DNA of 64,000 bases from contig NZ_CP015418.1 of the NCBI RefSeq assembly GCF_001633165.1, positions 4,068,587 to 4,132,586 of the forward strand, in the 5' to 3' direction. A program made the translations under genes and the position numbers. Origin of the DNA: Rhodovulum sulfidophilum DSM 1374. Lineage in GTDB: Bacteria; Pseudomonadota; Alphaproteobacteria; Rhodobacterales; Rhodobacteraceae. How positions within the stretch are numbered: the first letter of the stretch is position 1; each line of letters begins with the position of its first letter. This document shows positions 10,416-19,007 of the stretch, piece after piece. A model generated the notes under the pieces. That model was not told the DNA's origin and did no database searches. It saw only the letters and a list, made by a program, of their open reading frames with translations.

Positions 10416-11168
10416 TTACTCGGCGCCCGGACGCCGGGCCTGCAGCGCGGCATGCCCGAGCATGGCCAGATAGATCAGGTCGAGCGCCGTCAGCAGCAGC
10501 CAGATCCGGGTGAACATCAGCCCCACCGCGACCACGGTGGCAAACATCATCAGCCCGACCAGCGCGCGCGGAATACGCATCGCCTTCGGCGAGAAGGTCC
10601 GCAGCCGCGAGATCATCAGCACGCCGACAAAGCCCAGCCAGAACGCCACCAGATGCGGCACCGGCCGCAGATCGACGACGCCCGCCAGCGACACGAACAG
10701 CGGCAACAGACCCAGCATCGCGGCCGCGGGCGCGGGTACGCCGAGGAAATGGTGGCTGGTCTCGGCCGCGTTCTCGTCGCGCATCACGTTGAAGCGCGCC
10801 AGCCGCAGACAGCAGGCGGCGGCAAAGACCAGAACGAAGATCCAGCCGAAATTGTTCGAGGGTTCGAGAAAGAACCGATAGATCAGCAGCCCCGGCGCGA
10901 CGCCGAAGCAGAGGAAATCCGACAGCGAATCGAGCTCTGCCCCGAAATTCGAGGTCGCATTGAGCCGCCGCGCCAGCAGCCCGTCGAGCCCGTCCATCAG
11001 CGCCGCCAGCAGCAAGAGCAGCGCCGCCCCGTCATAGCGCCCGTCCATCGAGAAACGGATCGAGGTCAGCCCGAGACACATCCCCGACAACGTCACCAGA
11101 TTGGGCAGCAGCTGCAGGAACGGCACCTGGTCGCGGTGCTGCGGATCGCGGCGGATGAACTTCTTCAT
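10416..11168 (-). CDS. pssA: CDP-diacylglycerol-serine O-phosphatidyltransferase
   Basis: A 250-residue integral-membrane CDP-alcohol phosphatidyltransferase that makes phosphatidylserine from CDP-diacylglycerol and serine. The family signature D-G-x2-A-R-x8-G-x3-D-x3-D is complete within DGLLARRLNATSNFGAELDS and the two residues after it. About seven to eight hydrophobic helices are visible. The ATG at 11168 has GAGGGA upstream. It lies 16 bp downstream of psd on the same strand, so the two steps from CDP-diacylglycerol to phosphatidylethanolamine form one operon. Confidence 0.93.
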   Translation of the reverse strand: MKKFIRRDPQHRDQVPFLQLLPNLVTLSGMCLGLTSIRFSMDGRYDGAALLLLLAALMDGLDGLLARRLNATSNFGAELDSLSDFLCFGVAPGLLIYRFFLEPSNNFGWIFVLVFAAACCLRLARFNVMRDENAAETSHHFLGVPAPAAAMLGLLPLFVSLAGVVDLRPVPHLVAFWLGFVGVLMISRLRTFSPKAMRIPRALVGLMMFATVVAVGLMFTRIWLLLTALDLIYLAMLGHAALQARRPGAE

Positions 11169-11184
11169 CGTCTGTCCCTCGCGC

Positions 11185-11853
11185 TCAGGCCCCGAGATCG
11201 GCGATGACGGTCTCACCCGCCACCATGGTCTGGCCGATCGCGACCAGCGGCTCGACCCCCTCGGGAAGATAGATATCGAGCCGCGAACCGAAACGGATCA
11301 GCCCGAAACGCTCGCCGGTGGCGAGGCTCTGGCCCTCGGCAGTCCAGCACAGGATGCGCCGCGCGACCAGCCCGGCGATCTGCACCACGCCATAGCGGCG
11401 CCCGTCGGCCAGCTCGACAGCAAGCCCGTTGCGCTCGTTGTCTTCCGAGGCCTTGTCGAGCGAGGCGTTCAGGAACTTGCCGGGCCGGTAGGCGACCGCC
11501 GTCACCCGGCCCGCCGCGGGCAGCCGGTTCACATGGCAGTTGAAGACCGACATGAAGACCGAGACCCGCGTCATCGGCGCATCGCCCAGGCCCAGCTCGG
11601 CCGGCGGCACGGCGGGCTCCAGCAGCGACACGATGCCGTCGGCGGGCGAGACCATCAGCCCGGGCCGGGCCGGCGTCACCCGCTCGGGGTCGCGGAAGAA
11701 ATAGTAGACCCAGACCGTCAGGCCGAGCCCGATCCAGCCCAGGGGGGGCCAGATCAGGAAGAAAAGAACGGTCAGCCCCGCAGCGATGGCGACGAAACGG
11801 CGCCCCTCGGGATGCATCGGCTTGACGAAGGTGGACAGCATCGAAACGGACAT
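11185..11853 (-). CDS. psd: Phosphatidylserine decarboxylase (short proenzyme type)
   Basis: A 222-residue pyruvoyl-dependent decarboxylase of the short form common in alphaproteobacteria. Two hydrophobic segments near the N-terminus (about 20-50) anchor it to the membrane. [13 protein letters not shown] and the C-terminal [12 protein letters not shown] are visible; self-cleavage occurs at the Gly-Ser of the latter to form the pyruvoyl group. It converts phosphatidylserine to phosphatidylethanolamine. The start is chosen at MSVSMLSTF (ATG 11853, AGGG upstream); MLSTF at 11841 is an alternative. Confidence 0.92.
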   Translation of the reverse strand: MSVSMLSTFVKPMHPEGRRFVAIAAGLTVLFFLIWPPLGWIGLGLTVWVYYFFRDPERVTPARPGLMVSPADGIVSLLEPAVPPAELGLGDAPMTRVSVFMSVFNCHVNRLPAAGRVTAVAYRPGKFLNASLDKASEDNERNGLAVELADGRRYGVVQIAGLVARRILCWTAEGQSLATGERFGLIRFGSRLDIYLPEGVEPLVAIGQTMVAGETVIADLGA

Positions 11854-11928
11854 GGGCCCTGCCGGATTGAGTGGTTTTCCCGTGAATAGTCCTTTGCGCG
11901 GACGATGCAAACCGCAGATCGGCGCGGG

Positions 11929-12375
11929 TCAGGCCGTCTCGGTCGCGAGCCGCCTCAGGAAGGACTTCAGCAATGCGCGCTCTTCGTCGGTGAAGCGCGC
12001 CTCGATATCGGCACCATAGGCGCGCGCCCTTGCTGACAGGCGCGCCAGCGCCGCATGCCCCTCGGGCGTCAAGGACAGGATCTCCGCGCGCCGGTCGTCG
12101 GCATCCGGGCTGCGATGCAGAAAGCGCTTTTCTTCCAGCGCCCGCACCGCGCGCGAGATCTTGGCCTTGTGGGTCATCGACAACCGCCCGATCTCGGAGG
12201 CCGACATCTCGCCATAGCGCCCCAGATGCACCATGACCCGCCATTCGGTCCGCAGCATCCCGTATTCCGCCCGGTAGATCGCGTGAAAGCCCGCGCTGGT
12301 TTCCTGGGCGGCCTGGTTGAGCAGATAGGGCAGGAACTCGCCAAGATCGAAATCGGGGTCGGGATCGGAGATCAT
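11929..12375 (-). CDS. MarR-family transcriptional regulator
   Basis: A 148-residue winged-helix protein. The recognition-helix region MSASEIGRLSMTHKAKISRAVRALEEK (about 57-83) and the wing RSPDADDRRAEILSLTPEG (about 88-106) are typical of MarR. It probably binds a palindromic operator as a dimer, often its own promoter. Its ribosome-binding site is weak. No effector or target gene is apparent; psd-pssA lies 75 bp downstream on the same strand and could be read through from it. Confidence 0.85.
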   Translation of the reverse strand: MISDPDPDFDLGEFLPYLLNQAAQETSAGFHAIYRAEYGMLRTEWRVMVHLGRYGEMSASEIGRLSMTHKAKISRAVRALEEKRFLHRSPDADDRRAEILSLTPEGHAALARLSARARAYGADIEARFTDEERALLKSFLRRLATETA

Positions 12376-13402
12376 CTTATCGTCTCGCAGCGCGCATGGG
12401 CCGAAAATGCAGGATCTTGCGGGGCAAGTAAACCGGCGCGGCGGGCCTATCCGCATCGGCCGGCGAGCGCTCGAAACGCGACCGGAACCGGCCTCTGCAT
12501 ATGGGCATCTCCGACAGACACCTGCTGATCGGCGGCCCTCGCGATCCACTGGGCCATCCACTGGCCGCGTGCTTTGCCGGTCCTGTGGCGGAACGCTCTC
12601 CAGAACAAAGAACTGGATTTCCGAAGCATCAAAGACCGGCCGACGAAGTTCCCGGCGCGGGGACGATCCGCGCGCCGCTCGAATGCCACGCTGGATTTCA
12701 AGCATTTCAGACCATTTCCGGAACGCCCCGTCGGCAGCCCAGATAATTCCAGAAGCGACCGGGCGCACGGTCGGAGACCGGCTCGGCTGGAGGCGGTTCT
12801 GCGGCCCCCGGCCAGCGCAACCCGGACCGCGGGAATGGGCCAGAGAACGCCATCAAGGCGGGCGGGACCACACCGGAAATCTGGACAATCGCGCTGGCGA
12901 ACATGGCGCGGAAGAACATGAATGCACGATGGACGGTCGGATATTCCAAAGCGAAAAGCCACGCGGATGGCAGCAAACCGGTCAACCGCACGCTCCCGAC
13001 CTTCGGCGACACCAGCCACATTTCCATTGCCCCGCAGAGCGCCATCACCCGCCGCCAGATCATCGCCGACCCGGCCCGACATGATGACACCCGCCTGCGC
13101 GAGGGCGCCGGTTCAAAGGACCAGAACGGCACGCAAGGCCCGGGCCGATCCCGCTTAGCCCGCAGCGGAAAATGCGGCCGCCCTCCGAGACCTTACACCG
13201 GGGCAGTTATCGGAGGCGTCCGGTTGGCAGGCCAGGGCGGCGACGGGACGCGAGGTCCGTCGAGTACCACGACGTCGGGCCGAATACCCGAAAGTACCCT
13301 CCTCGTATCACCGCAAAGTGCCCAGGTACGGGCCTGCCCCAAACGCGAATCTTGAGACTTGTGTTGGGAGTTTCCGAATGCTAGACGCTAGGCCGCTGAT
13401 TT
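12376..13402. other. About 1 kb between marR and tRNA-Cys with no recognisable gene
   Basis: Open frames exist on both strands but lack recognisable domains and convincing ribosome-binding sites. The segment should include the marR and tRNA promoters. It is GC-rich, unlike the cargo at the other end of prophage 1. Confidence 0.4.
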
Positions 13403-13476
13403 GGCGAGTTGGCGGAGTGGTTACGCAGCGGATTGCAAATCCGTGTACAGGAGTTCGATTCTCCTACTCGCCTCCA
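13403..13476 (+). tRNA. tRNA-Cys (GCA)
   Basis: A 74-nt cloverleaf with CCA encoded. Acceptor GGCGAGT pairs with ACTCGCC, the discriminator is U, the anticodon GCA lies within ATTGCAAAT, and the T arm GGAGTTCGATTCTCC is intact. The 3' part from the anticodon loop onward is the attachment core repeated at 45163-45206. The tRNA remains complete on the left side of the prophage array. Confidence 0.96.
13433..13476. repeat. attL: 44-bp attachment core in tRNA-Cys
   Basis: This 44-bp segment, from the anticodon loop through CCA, is repeated exactly at 45163-45206. Similarity stops at both ends apart from a short shared TACTTAGCGG stretch just inside each prophage, a possible integrase arm site. 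Integration into the 3' half of a tRNA that regenerates the gene is typical of tyrosine integrases. Confidence 0.93.
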
Positions 13477-13538
13477 TTTACTTTCAAGTACTTAGCGGGT
13501 CTCCGCGCTCCTGCGCGAAGCGGTGTCTAAGCAAGCGT

Positions 13539-14588
13539 CTAAACATTCCGTTTTTGTTCTGTTCGCCTTTTCGTGGCAAGGCCCTCGCCCGTTGAGGGCT
13601 TCTTCCGGCGAGCCTGGGCCTCTATGGCGCGCACGCGCTGCCGGATCTGCTGCGTGTAGTGCGCGACCATCTTGGGGCTTTGACCCGTGACCGCGGCCAC
13701 CAGCTCGTCAGTGCATCCAGCCTCGACCAGTTCGCACGCGGCATTGTACCGCCAACTGTGGATGTCGAAGTCCAGCGCCCCGATATCTTCCCGGATCTTG
13801 CGAATGGCCTGCGATGCTCCGCGATAGGACCAGCGGCTGGTTCCGCTTTGGTTCGTCAGCATGAACAGCGACCGGCGCGGCGCCCTGTCCAGCGCCTCCT
13901 GAAGCGAAGGCACAATAGGCACCCAAAGCCGCTTGCCGGTCTTGTTCTGTTTGACCGTGATGCCCCCATCCTGGATATCGCCCCATTGCATTTCCAGCAC
14001 ATCGCCGATGCGCTGGCCGGTTCCGAGGCACAGCTCCATCAGCAGGCGCTCGCGCGCCCCCAGCGGCACGGCAGCACGAAAAGCGTCGATCAGGCTTTGC
14101 GGCCATGGCAGGCGCGGATCCGCATCCGCCTTCAGCAACGACACCCCCTTGGCTGGGTTATCGGTGCGCCAGCCAAGATCGATGCTATGCTCCATCAGAA
14201 TGCGGATCACCTTCACCGCGTAGTTCGCGAAATAGGGTTTCCCTGCGTTCTCATCGCGCAGGCGTATCACATCCCGACGCCGGAGGTTTGCCGGGTTCAG
14301 CGGGCCGAACCGTTCGTCGATGAACGCCGTGAACTTGTCATAGTCCAGCGCCGTGCGGGGCTTCAGGTTCCGGTAACGCGGCGACTGGTGGTAACTGCGG
14401 ATAAGAGCGGAAAAGTTCCTGCGCAGAACCTTGGCCTGCCCCTCTCCTTTCAGGATAGCAGCGTATTCGGCCCAGAACTCCGGGCTGCCGAAGTCCGACC
14501 CGATCTTTTGCGACGGCCACCCACGGCGCTGAAAATACAGACCATTTCGCTGCCGGTACACATATTTAGGAAGCTCTCGCTTCGTCAT
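13539..14588 (-). CDS. int: Tyrosine site-specific integrase of prophage 1
   Basis: A 349-residue phage integrase with an N-terminal arm-binding region, a SAM-like core-binding domain (about 65-160) and a catalytic domain. Catalytic residues visible are Arg in LGTGQRIGDVL, the box HSWRYNAA (H-x-x-R) and the nucleophile Tyr in MVAHYTQQ. The ATG at 14588 was chosen over an upstream in-frame start because MTKRELPKYVYR aligns with the prophage 2 integrase start MKRDLPKHVYRK. The gene lies 62 bp from attL. It overlaps the preceding 58-residue gene by 23 bp. It is clearly diverged from the second integrase although both use the same tRNA. Confidence 0.93.
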   Translation of the reverse strand: MTKRELPKYVYRQRNGLYFQRRGWPSQKIGSDFGSPEFWAEYAAILKGEGQAKVLRRNFSALIRSYHQSPRYRNLKPRTALDYDKFTAFIDERFGPLNPANLRRRDVIRLRDENAGKPYFANYAVKVIRILMEHSIDLGWRTDNPAKGVSLLKADADPRLPWPQSLIDAFRAAVPLGARERLLMELCLGTGQRIGDVLEMQWGDIQDGGITVKQNKTGKRLWVPIVPSLQEALDRAPRRSLFMLTNQSGTSRWSYRGASQAIRKIREDIGALDFDIHSWRYNAACELVEAGCTDELVAAVTGQSPKMVAHYTQQIRQRVRAIEAQARRKKPSTGEGLATKRRTEQKRNV

Positions 14589-14742
14589 ACCGCATATCCA
14601 CCCTATCGAACTCGGAAAGGACTTCCTGCTCCGTTTCAAGCTCGAACTCGATTCGTCTTCCCTCGATCACCACCCGTTTGACAACCCGCCCTTCGGCCTC
14701 AAGGGCCCTCAGGTAGTTCAGGGCCCGCTTCTCAGCCGTCAT
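14566..14742 (-). CDS. Small protein upstream of int (58 aa), possible excision/arm-site factor
   Basis: The product is rich in charged residues, with VVKRVVIEGRRIEFELE followed by an acidic tail. Prophage 2 has a diverged counterpart (46251-46421, ...TVQRVIVRGREVELIL...) also overlapping its integrase start. Position and size suggest an excisionase-like or integrase-accessory role, but no winged-helix signature is evident. An upstream GGGAGGA supports the start. Confidence 0.6.
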   Translation of the reverse strand: MTAEKRALNYLRALEAEGRVVKRVVIEGRRIEFELETEQEVLSEFDRVDMRYDEARAS

Positions 14743-14851
14743 GGCGTCCTCCCGGCTCGGCTCGTACTGCCGCGACGGCCCCAATGTCGCAGTATCCACG
14801 CTGCGCTGGCATGTGCAGATCGAGGGGCGGTAGCTGGTGGATGTCAGACAT
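14732..14851 (-). CDS. Small conserved phage ORF (39 aa)
   Basis: It starts MSDIHQLP at 14851, overlapping the stop of the 173-residue gene, and runs into the next gene's start. The counterpart in prophage 2 (46418-46543, 41 aa) keeps MSDIHQLP.LDLHM..QRGYCDI but has a different C-terminus, including CDIC where this copy reads CDIG. Conservation of frame, start overlap and N-terminal sequence suggests a real gene; function unknown. Confidence 0.5.
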   Translation of the reverse strand: MSDIHQLPPLDLHMPAQRGYCDIGAVAAVRAEPGGRHDG

Positions 14852-15365
14852 CGGGTTTTCCTTCCTTCATGGCGCAATCGACCAACTCGGCGATGGCGTC
14901 GCGGAAAGCCTTGTCGGCGGGGTCTTCGACCGGCTTCGGAAAGGCGTCCGAGGCCCGGCAGATACCGCCGCCGCATCCCTGCCCCTCGGTCACCAGCTCG
15001 CCGCAGGCGGGGCAGATCCGGGGCTCGGCTGGCGGTTGCCCGGCCTCCGGATCGCCCAGCAGAAGCCGCTCCGCGCGGCGCGGATCGTTGGCCAGGCGCA
15101 GCCGCCAGCAGAGCTTGACGGCGGCCATCACGCCCGCGCGGTAGCGCAGATCCTCGCCGAGCTCGGCCTCGATCCGGTCGAGCCCCCAGCGCAGCGCGCG
15201 CTCGATGTCCGGCGCCCAGCTGCCGCCCAGCAACGCGCTGCGGATCAGGTCGCGGCCGAAGAGCCGGATCACGTCCTTGCAGTCATCGCGGATGATCAGC
15301 CGGGCCTCGGCCGGGGTGACCTCGGCATTGAACCGGCCTAAGCTGCGGATGAAGGTCTCAGCCAT
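14844..15365 (-). CDS. Phage protein with C-terminal zinc-finger-like motif (173 aa)
   Basis: Unrecognised function. A helical N-terminal part (FNAEVTPAEARLIIRDDCKDVIRLFG) precedes a Cys-rich segment CPACGELVTEGQGCGGGIC (about 126-144) that could bind zinc. It overlaps the upstream 144-residue gene by 8 bp. In prophage 2 the same domain is fused in frame to that upstream protein (46536-47363), implying that the two act together. Confidence 0.7.
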   Translation of the reverse strand: MAETFIRSLGRFNAEVTPAEARLIIRDDCKDVIRLFGRDLIRSALLGGSWAPDIERALRWGLDRIEAELGEDLRYRAGVMAAVKLCWRLRLANDPRRAERLLLGDPEAGQPPAEPRICPACGELVTEGQGCGGGICRASDAFPKPVEDPADKAFRDAIAELVDCAMKEGKPDV

Positions 15366-15792
15366 CGCTTCGATCCTCATGGTGACTGGCGATATCAATG
15401 GCCCGGTCGAGATCCTCCTGGTTCAAGGCGATGTTTTCAGGCGTTTTGCCCGCGAAGACGCCCCCGGCATGGATCGTTTCCAGATCGCGGCTGCGCAGCC
15501 ACCGATACCGCCTTGCGCCCTCCCGCAGTTGGTCGACCTCGGCGCGGAGCCGGTCGCATTCGGCCTCGGCGGCTTCGGCCCGGGCGCGCAGCGCAGTCAG
15601 CATTTCCAGGCAATAGCGATCCGCACTGTCGACGATGTCGTCGTCGACATAGCGGTGAAACGCGCAATCGCGTTCGCTGTCGCCCTCAAATCGCGGGATG
15701 GTCGCATGCACCGAAAAGACGTGCCTGCCATCTGCATCATCCGGATCGGATTGGGCGGCCCAGATTTCGCGGGGCCATTGGGTCTCGGCCAT
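15358..15792 (-). CDS. Conserved phage protein with coiled coil (144 aa)
   Basis: The N-terminus MAETQWPREIWAAQSDPDDA is a conserved head; residues about 66-92 (LRARAEAAEAECDRLRAEVDQLR) form a coiled coil. Function unknown. The start overlaps the stop of the methyltransferase-like gene (TGATG at 15792) and the end overlaps the next gene, so it belongs to one tightly packed leftward operon. Confidence 0.7.
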   Translation of the reverse strand: MAETQWPREIWAAQSDPDDADGRHVFSVHATIPRFEGDSERDCAFHRYVDDDIVDSADRYCLEMLTALRARAEAAEAECDRLRAEVDQLREGARRYRWLRSRDLETIHAGGVFAGKTPENIALNQEDLDRAIDIASHHEDRSDG

Positions 15793-16505
15793 CACGCGGC
15801 CTCCTTTCCTGCTTGCCCGCCCCATTGGTCCGCCGCAGCAGCGGCGAGACCCTCGAAGGTGCGGGATCTGATCTTCCAGCGGTCGGGTCCGGGCGGGGCC
15901 CGGTGGACCGCGCTCCAGCGCTTGTGCGCCTCGGTGCCGGGCGCGGGCGGGGTCAGCCGGTTGGTGGCGCTCAGCGGCGCGAGCCCGCGCAGATAGAGCC
16001 CGGTCGCCTTGAAGACCGGCTCGCCGAACCACCAGGGCTGGACGATCTGCGGCTTCGGCAGATCGGCCGGCAGCCGCGCGCGCCCGTGCCGGTGCATCAC
16101 CGGGTTCTCGACCGCCACACGCGGGATCGGGGCGCGCCAGCAGGCCGAGAACAACGCGGCGCCCTCGTCGAGCAACCGCCACATGATCGCGCGGCGGGTG
16201 TCCTCGGGCAGGTCCGGCCAGGCGGCGCGTTCGTCCGGGTGCGCCTCGGCCGGGGCGTTGGTCGGCGGCACATGCAGCCAGCGCACGCCCGAATTGCAGA
16301 GCCGGGTGCAGGGCGGATGCATTACCGCGAGCAGATCCCAGCCGAGGTGAAGCACCTCGCGGATATCGCAGATCATGTGCCGGTTGGTGGCATCCTCGGC
16401 CGGAAGCAGGTCGCAGGACCAGACATCGTGCCCGCGCGCGGCGAAGGCCCGGCGCATCACGCCCGAGGTCTCGCAGCCGATCAGGATGCGGAGGAGAGAT
16501 GTCAT
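15792..16505 (-). CDS. Cytosine-C5 methyltransferase-like protein (237 aa)
   Basis: It has a SAM-binding N-terminus ILIGCETSGVMRRAFAARGH with WSCDLLPAE as the second strand, HPPCTRLCNSG resembling the catalytic PPC motif, and VENPVMH resembling the ENV motif of C5 methyltransferases. No clear target-recognition domain is present and it is shorter than typical Dcm enzymes. It may modify phage DNA against host restriction. The ATG at 16505 has GGAGGG upstream and overlaps the Dam-like gene stop. Confidence 0.6.
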   Translation of the reverse strand: MTSLLRILIGCETSGVMRRAFAARGHDVWSCDLLPAEDATNRHMICDIREVLHLGWDLLAVMHPPCTRLCNSGVRWLHVPPTNAPAEAHPDERAAWPDLPEDTRRAIMWRLLDEGAALFSACWRAPIPRVAVENPVMHRHGRARLPADLPKPQIVQPWWFGEPVFKATGLYLRGLAPLSATNRLTPPAPGTEAHKRWSAVHRAPPGPDRWKIRSRTFEGLAAAAADQWGGQAGKEAA

Positions 16506-17347
16506 TTCAGCCCTCCGAAGAGCGGCAGTGCGGGATCGAAGTTCATCCACAAAACCTCGGTCCTCGGCCGTGCGCCGTCAGCAAAAGCCGACCGCTCGAT
16601 CCGGTGCCAGTCCGCAAGCGCACGGTCGTAGCGGGGCGAGGCATAGCCCGACAGGACCACCGCGCCCTGCAGTGCGCCAAGCATCGCCAGCAGGTCGTCA
16701 TGGTCGGTTTCGGACATTTCGTGGGTGTAGTCGGCCCCGGCATCGCGGGTTTCGGGCAGATAGGGCGGATCGAGATAGAAGAGCGTCGACGGCCCGTCCT
16801 GCGCCGCGATCACGTCTAGCGCCGGCCGGCGTTCGATCACGACGCCACGGAGCCGCTCAGCCACCTCGCGCAGAACCGGCGGAAAGCATCGCCAGTTTTC
16901 CGGTGGGGTCGTTCCCGTGCGCAGACCGCGGGCGCGAAATCCGGTTTTCTGGTGCCCGCCGCGACCGCAAGCCCCGGCGTTGGAAAAGCCCATATGCGAA
17001 CGCAGGAGCAGCCGCAGGCTGAGATCGATCTCGTCTTTCGGGCCCTGAGACAAATCCTGTGCGGCGTCGAACTCGGCGCGGGCGAAAGGCATCAATTCGA
17101 CCCGGCGGATCAACTCGTCGGGGGCATCGCGCAGGACGCGGAACAAGGCGACCACTGCGCCGTCGAGATCATTGTAGACATCGAGTTTGGCGCGCGGCTT
17201 GCGCAGCAGTACCGAAGCACCGCCTCCGAAGGGCTCGACATAGCACTCATGCGGGGGGAATTGGGCGACGATCCATGGCGCGATGCGCCATTTGCCGCCA
17301 TGCCAGCGCAGCAAGGGGCGTGAGACGCTCATATCCATGATGCTCAT
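16502..17347 (-). CDS. D12-class N6-adenine DNA methyltransferase
   Basis: A 281-residue Dam-family enzyme. RPLLRWHGGKWRIAPWI is the SAM-binding motif I, YVEPFGGGASVLL follows it, and YLDPPY (191-196) is the catalytic motif. It would methylate adenine in phage DNA. In prophage 2 the same position holds an unrelated 86-residue gene, so this is a module swap. ATGA overlaps link it to both neighbours. Confidence 0.9.
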   Translation of the reverse strand: MSIMDMSVSRPLLRWHGGKWRIAPWIVAQFPPHECYVEPFGGGASVLLRKPRAKLDVYNDLDGAVVALFRVLRDAPDELIRRVELMPFARAEFDAAQDLSQGPKDEIDLSLRLLLRSHMGFSNAGACGRGGHQKTGFRARGLRTGTTPPENWRCFPPVLREVAERLRGVVIERRPALDVIAAQDGPSTLFYLDPPYLPETRDAGADYTHEMSETDHDDLLAMLGALQGAVVLSGYASPRYDRALADWHRIERSAFADGARPRTEVLWMNFDPALPLFGGLK

Positions 17348-17571
17348 GCGGCACCCCCTGCCCGGGCCTGCGCGGCCAGGGCGCCGAGGGTGACGGCACG
17401 GCCCTGCAGCCGCTCGGCCCGGGCGAAGGCGGCGCGGGCGAGCAGCGGCTTGCCGTCCCGCACGCTTGATTTCGCGGCGACGCGGGCGGTATTGGCTTGC
17501 GCGCGGGCGGCGGCAGCCTCGGCGGCAAGCCGGTCGGCGATCTGCGGGGCAATGGCGAGGATCGCGGCCAT
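17344..17571 (-). CDS. Small Ala-rich helical phage protein (75 aa)
   Basis: An almost entirely helical Ala/Arg/Gln-rich peptide (MAAILAIAPQIADRLAAEAA...). It is conserved in prophage 2 (48330-48557) with few changes and coupled to both neighbours by 1-4 bp overlaps. Function unknown. Confidence 0.6.
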   Translation of the reverse strand: MAAILAIAPQIADRLAAEAAAARAQANTARVAAKSSVRDGKPLLARAAFARAERLQGRAVTLGALAAQARAGGAA

Positions 17572-17723
17572 CAGAGGCTGGCCTTCGCGATCCGGGCCAG
17601 CATGAGCCCGCCCCCGGCCGAGCCGATGAAGGCAAGGCCGATGAACAGGCCAAGCAGCGCATCGCGCCAGGTGCCGAAGCCGTAAGTTGCAGGAAGGTCT
17701 GGGATTTTGGGGATGCGGGGCAT
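17571..17723 (-). CDS. Small membrane protein (50 aa)
   Basis: One hydrophobic helix, ALLGLFIGLAFIGSAGGGLMLA (about 21-42), preceded by a proline-rich N-terminus. GGAGGACACC precedes the ATG at 17723. The protein is identical in prophage 2. Role unknown; small early membrane proteins are often involved in superinfection exclusion. Confidence 0.6.
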   Translation of the reverse strand: MPRIPKIPDLPATYGFGTWRDALLGLFIGLAFIGSAGGGLMLARIAKASL

Positions 17724-17780
17724 GGTGTCCTCCGGGTCTGGGCATGGGATGCCCGCCCGCGCGGGGCGGGGCACCGATGC

Positions 17781-18062
17781 TCAGGTGTCGGAGCTTTCGC
17801 CGCCCTCGCCCTCGCCTTCGCCGGAACCTTCGCCATCGTCGGACGCGGCGGGGTCACGGTCATTGCCGGTGGGGGCGGTGTAATAGACGCAGCCCGGCGC
17901 GTTGCTGCGCTGGAAGGCATTGGTGCCATTGATCGGCGCGAAGCAATCCGGGGCGGAGGCAGGCGACACGGCGGTCGCCTGATCTTCCGTGGTGTCGGTC
18001 GCGGCAAGCGCGGGTGCGGCCAGCAGGGCCAGTGCGCTGGCGGTGGTCAGGATGGTCTTCAT
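17781..18062 (-). CDS. Exported small phage protein (93 aa)
   Basis: A Sec signal peptide (MKTILTTASALALLAAPALA, cleavage before ATDT) leads to a mature part with two Cys and an acidic Gly/Glu/Ser-rich tail. The ATG at 18062 has GGAGGACTCC upstream. It is the first gene of the leftward operon, directly behind an operator-like palindrome, so it is likely repressed in the lysogen. Prophage 2 has a near-identical copy. Function unknown. Confidence 0.65.
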   Translation of the reverse strand: MKTILTTASALALLAAPALAATDTTEDQATAVSPASAPDCFAPINGTNAFQRSNAPGCVYYTAPTGNDRDPAASDDGEGSGEGEGEGGESSDT

Positions 18063-18102
18063 GGAGTCCTCCATCGTGGGCTTCGATGGGGTATCTCTAG
18101 AT

Positions 18103-18118
18103 GGGGAAAATAATCCCC
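18103..18118. promoter_or_regulatory. Operator-like palindrome of the leftward early operon (prophage 1)
   Basis: GGGGAAAATAATCCCC has the same half-sites as the sites in the repressor/cro intergenic region. A weaker half-site, GGGGATAAAAGTACC, lies at 18131-18145. Both are 40-80 bp upstream of the first leftward gene, where the repressor would block transcription. Confidence 0.65.
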
Positions 18119-18284
18119 GTCAACCAAAAAGGGGATAAAAGTACCTGTTGGCTCTTCGCGGCATCACTCATGCAGAATCAGCCGCGCTGCTGGCGGCCAC
18201 CAGAAGCAAACGCTCCCTTCGTATCGACTGACTGGATATCTGGCTGGCAGCTAGCGGTGGGCTAGTGCCCGCGTGATGGGCGTC

Positions 18285-18920
18285 TCAGAGCTTCTTGGCG
18301 AGATCCGCAGGCCAATGCAGCCTGATAGGTGCAGCCCACTTAAGCCGCACCCCGTACATGGTCGGGGATTGGTCGTTGAAGCTGTGCAAATCGAATGTTC
18401 CAGGCTCGCGCCCCAGTCTTATTACCTTCGCCCACCCCAAACCCTCCTCGCACTCGCACACACAGCGCTTGCCAACGGCTTCCGAGGGTACGCCGTCTGC
18501 GGTGTGACGCGTGTAGAAGAGAATATCTCCAGCAGAATAAACGGGTTCCATGCTGTCGCCCTCGACCTCGACGGCCACGACGCCATGAGGGGAAAGACCC
18601 GGCGGGCACTCGACTTGCGGCCCACCACCCTTCTCGTATGCATCAAACACCGGCACGCGCGCGCCCGCTCCGACCTTGCCTGCGATGGAGACGGTCCAGG
18701 GGGTGGCGGTGGATATGTTCCCGCCCAAGAACTCCTCAACCGTCACCCCGAAATGCTCGGCAACACGCACTGCGTCATCCACATTCGTCGATGCGCTATT
18801 GCCTCGGAAGAGCTTCTTGAGCTGCTCATAGGAGACGCCCGATTGTGTAGCGACATTGCGGACCGATTGGCCGCTCTGCTCGATGGCTCGAAGGAAGGCG
18901 TCTCTGAATGATTGGCGCAT
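18285..18920 (-). CDS. CI-type repressor with S24 autopeptidase domain
   Basis: A 211-residue LexA/CI-like regulator. The N-terminal XRE helix-turn-helix spans about 8-65 (RNVATQSGVSYEQLKKLFRG). A linker has a likely Ala80-Gly81 cleavage site (SIAGKVG), and the S24 domain carries Ser123 (EGDSMEPVY) and Lys165 (GWAKVIRLG) as the catalytic dyad. RecA-stimulated self-cleavage would induce prophage 1 during the SOS response. It is transcribed divergently from cro across three GGGGA-N5/6-TCCC operators. Prophage 2 uses an unrelated repressor. Confidence 0.92.
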   Translation of the reverse strand: MRQSFRDAFLRAIEQSGQSVRNVATQSGVSYEQLKKLFRGNSASTNVDDAVRVAEHFGVTVEEFLGGNISTATPWTVSIAGKVGAGARVPVFDAYEKGGGPQVECPPGLSPHGVVAVEVEGDSMEPVYSAGDILFYTRHTADGVPSEAVGKRCVCECEEGLGWAKVIRLGREPGTFDLHSFNDQSPTMYGVRLKWAAPIRLHWPADLAKKL

Positions 18921-18994
18921 GGGGAGATTTTACCCCATGTGGACGGCGCGGAAACGGGGACGTTTTTCCCTTGACGATAGGGGAATATTGTCCC
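18921..18994. promoter_or_regulatory. Repressor/Cro operator-promoter region (three operators)
   Basis: Three palindromes are visible: GGGGAGATTTTACCCC (18921-18936), GGGGACGTTTTTCCC (18956-18970) and GGGGAATATTGTCCC (18980-18994). TTGACG (18971-18976) with a 17-bp spacer to CTATTC (18994-18999) is a plausible rightward promoter whose start site would fall at or just before the cro ATG (19008), so cro may be leaderless. The first operator abuts the repressor start codon. Confidence 0.75.
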
Positions 18995-19007
18995 TATTCG
19001 TTGAGCC

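Noticed and set aside
12903..13355. 150-codon frame before tRNA-Cys
   Set aside because: No recognisable domain, no ribosome-binding site, and overlapping alternatives on the other strand.
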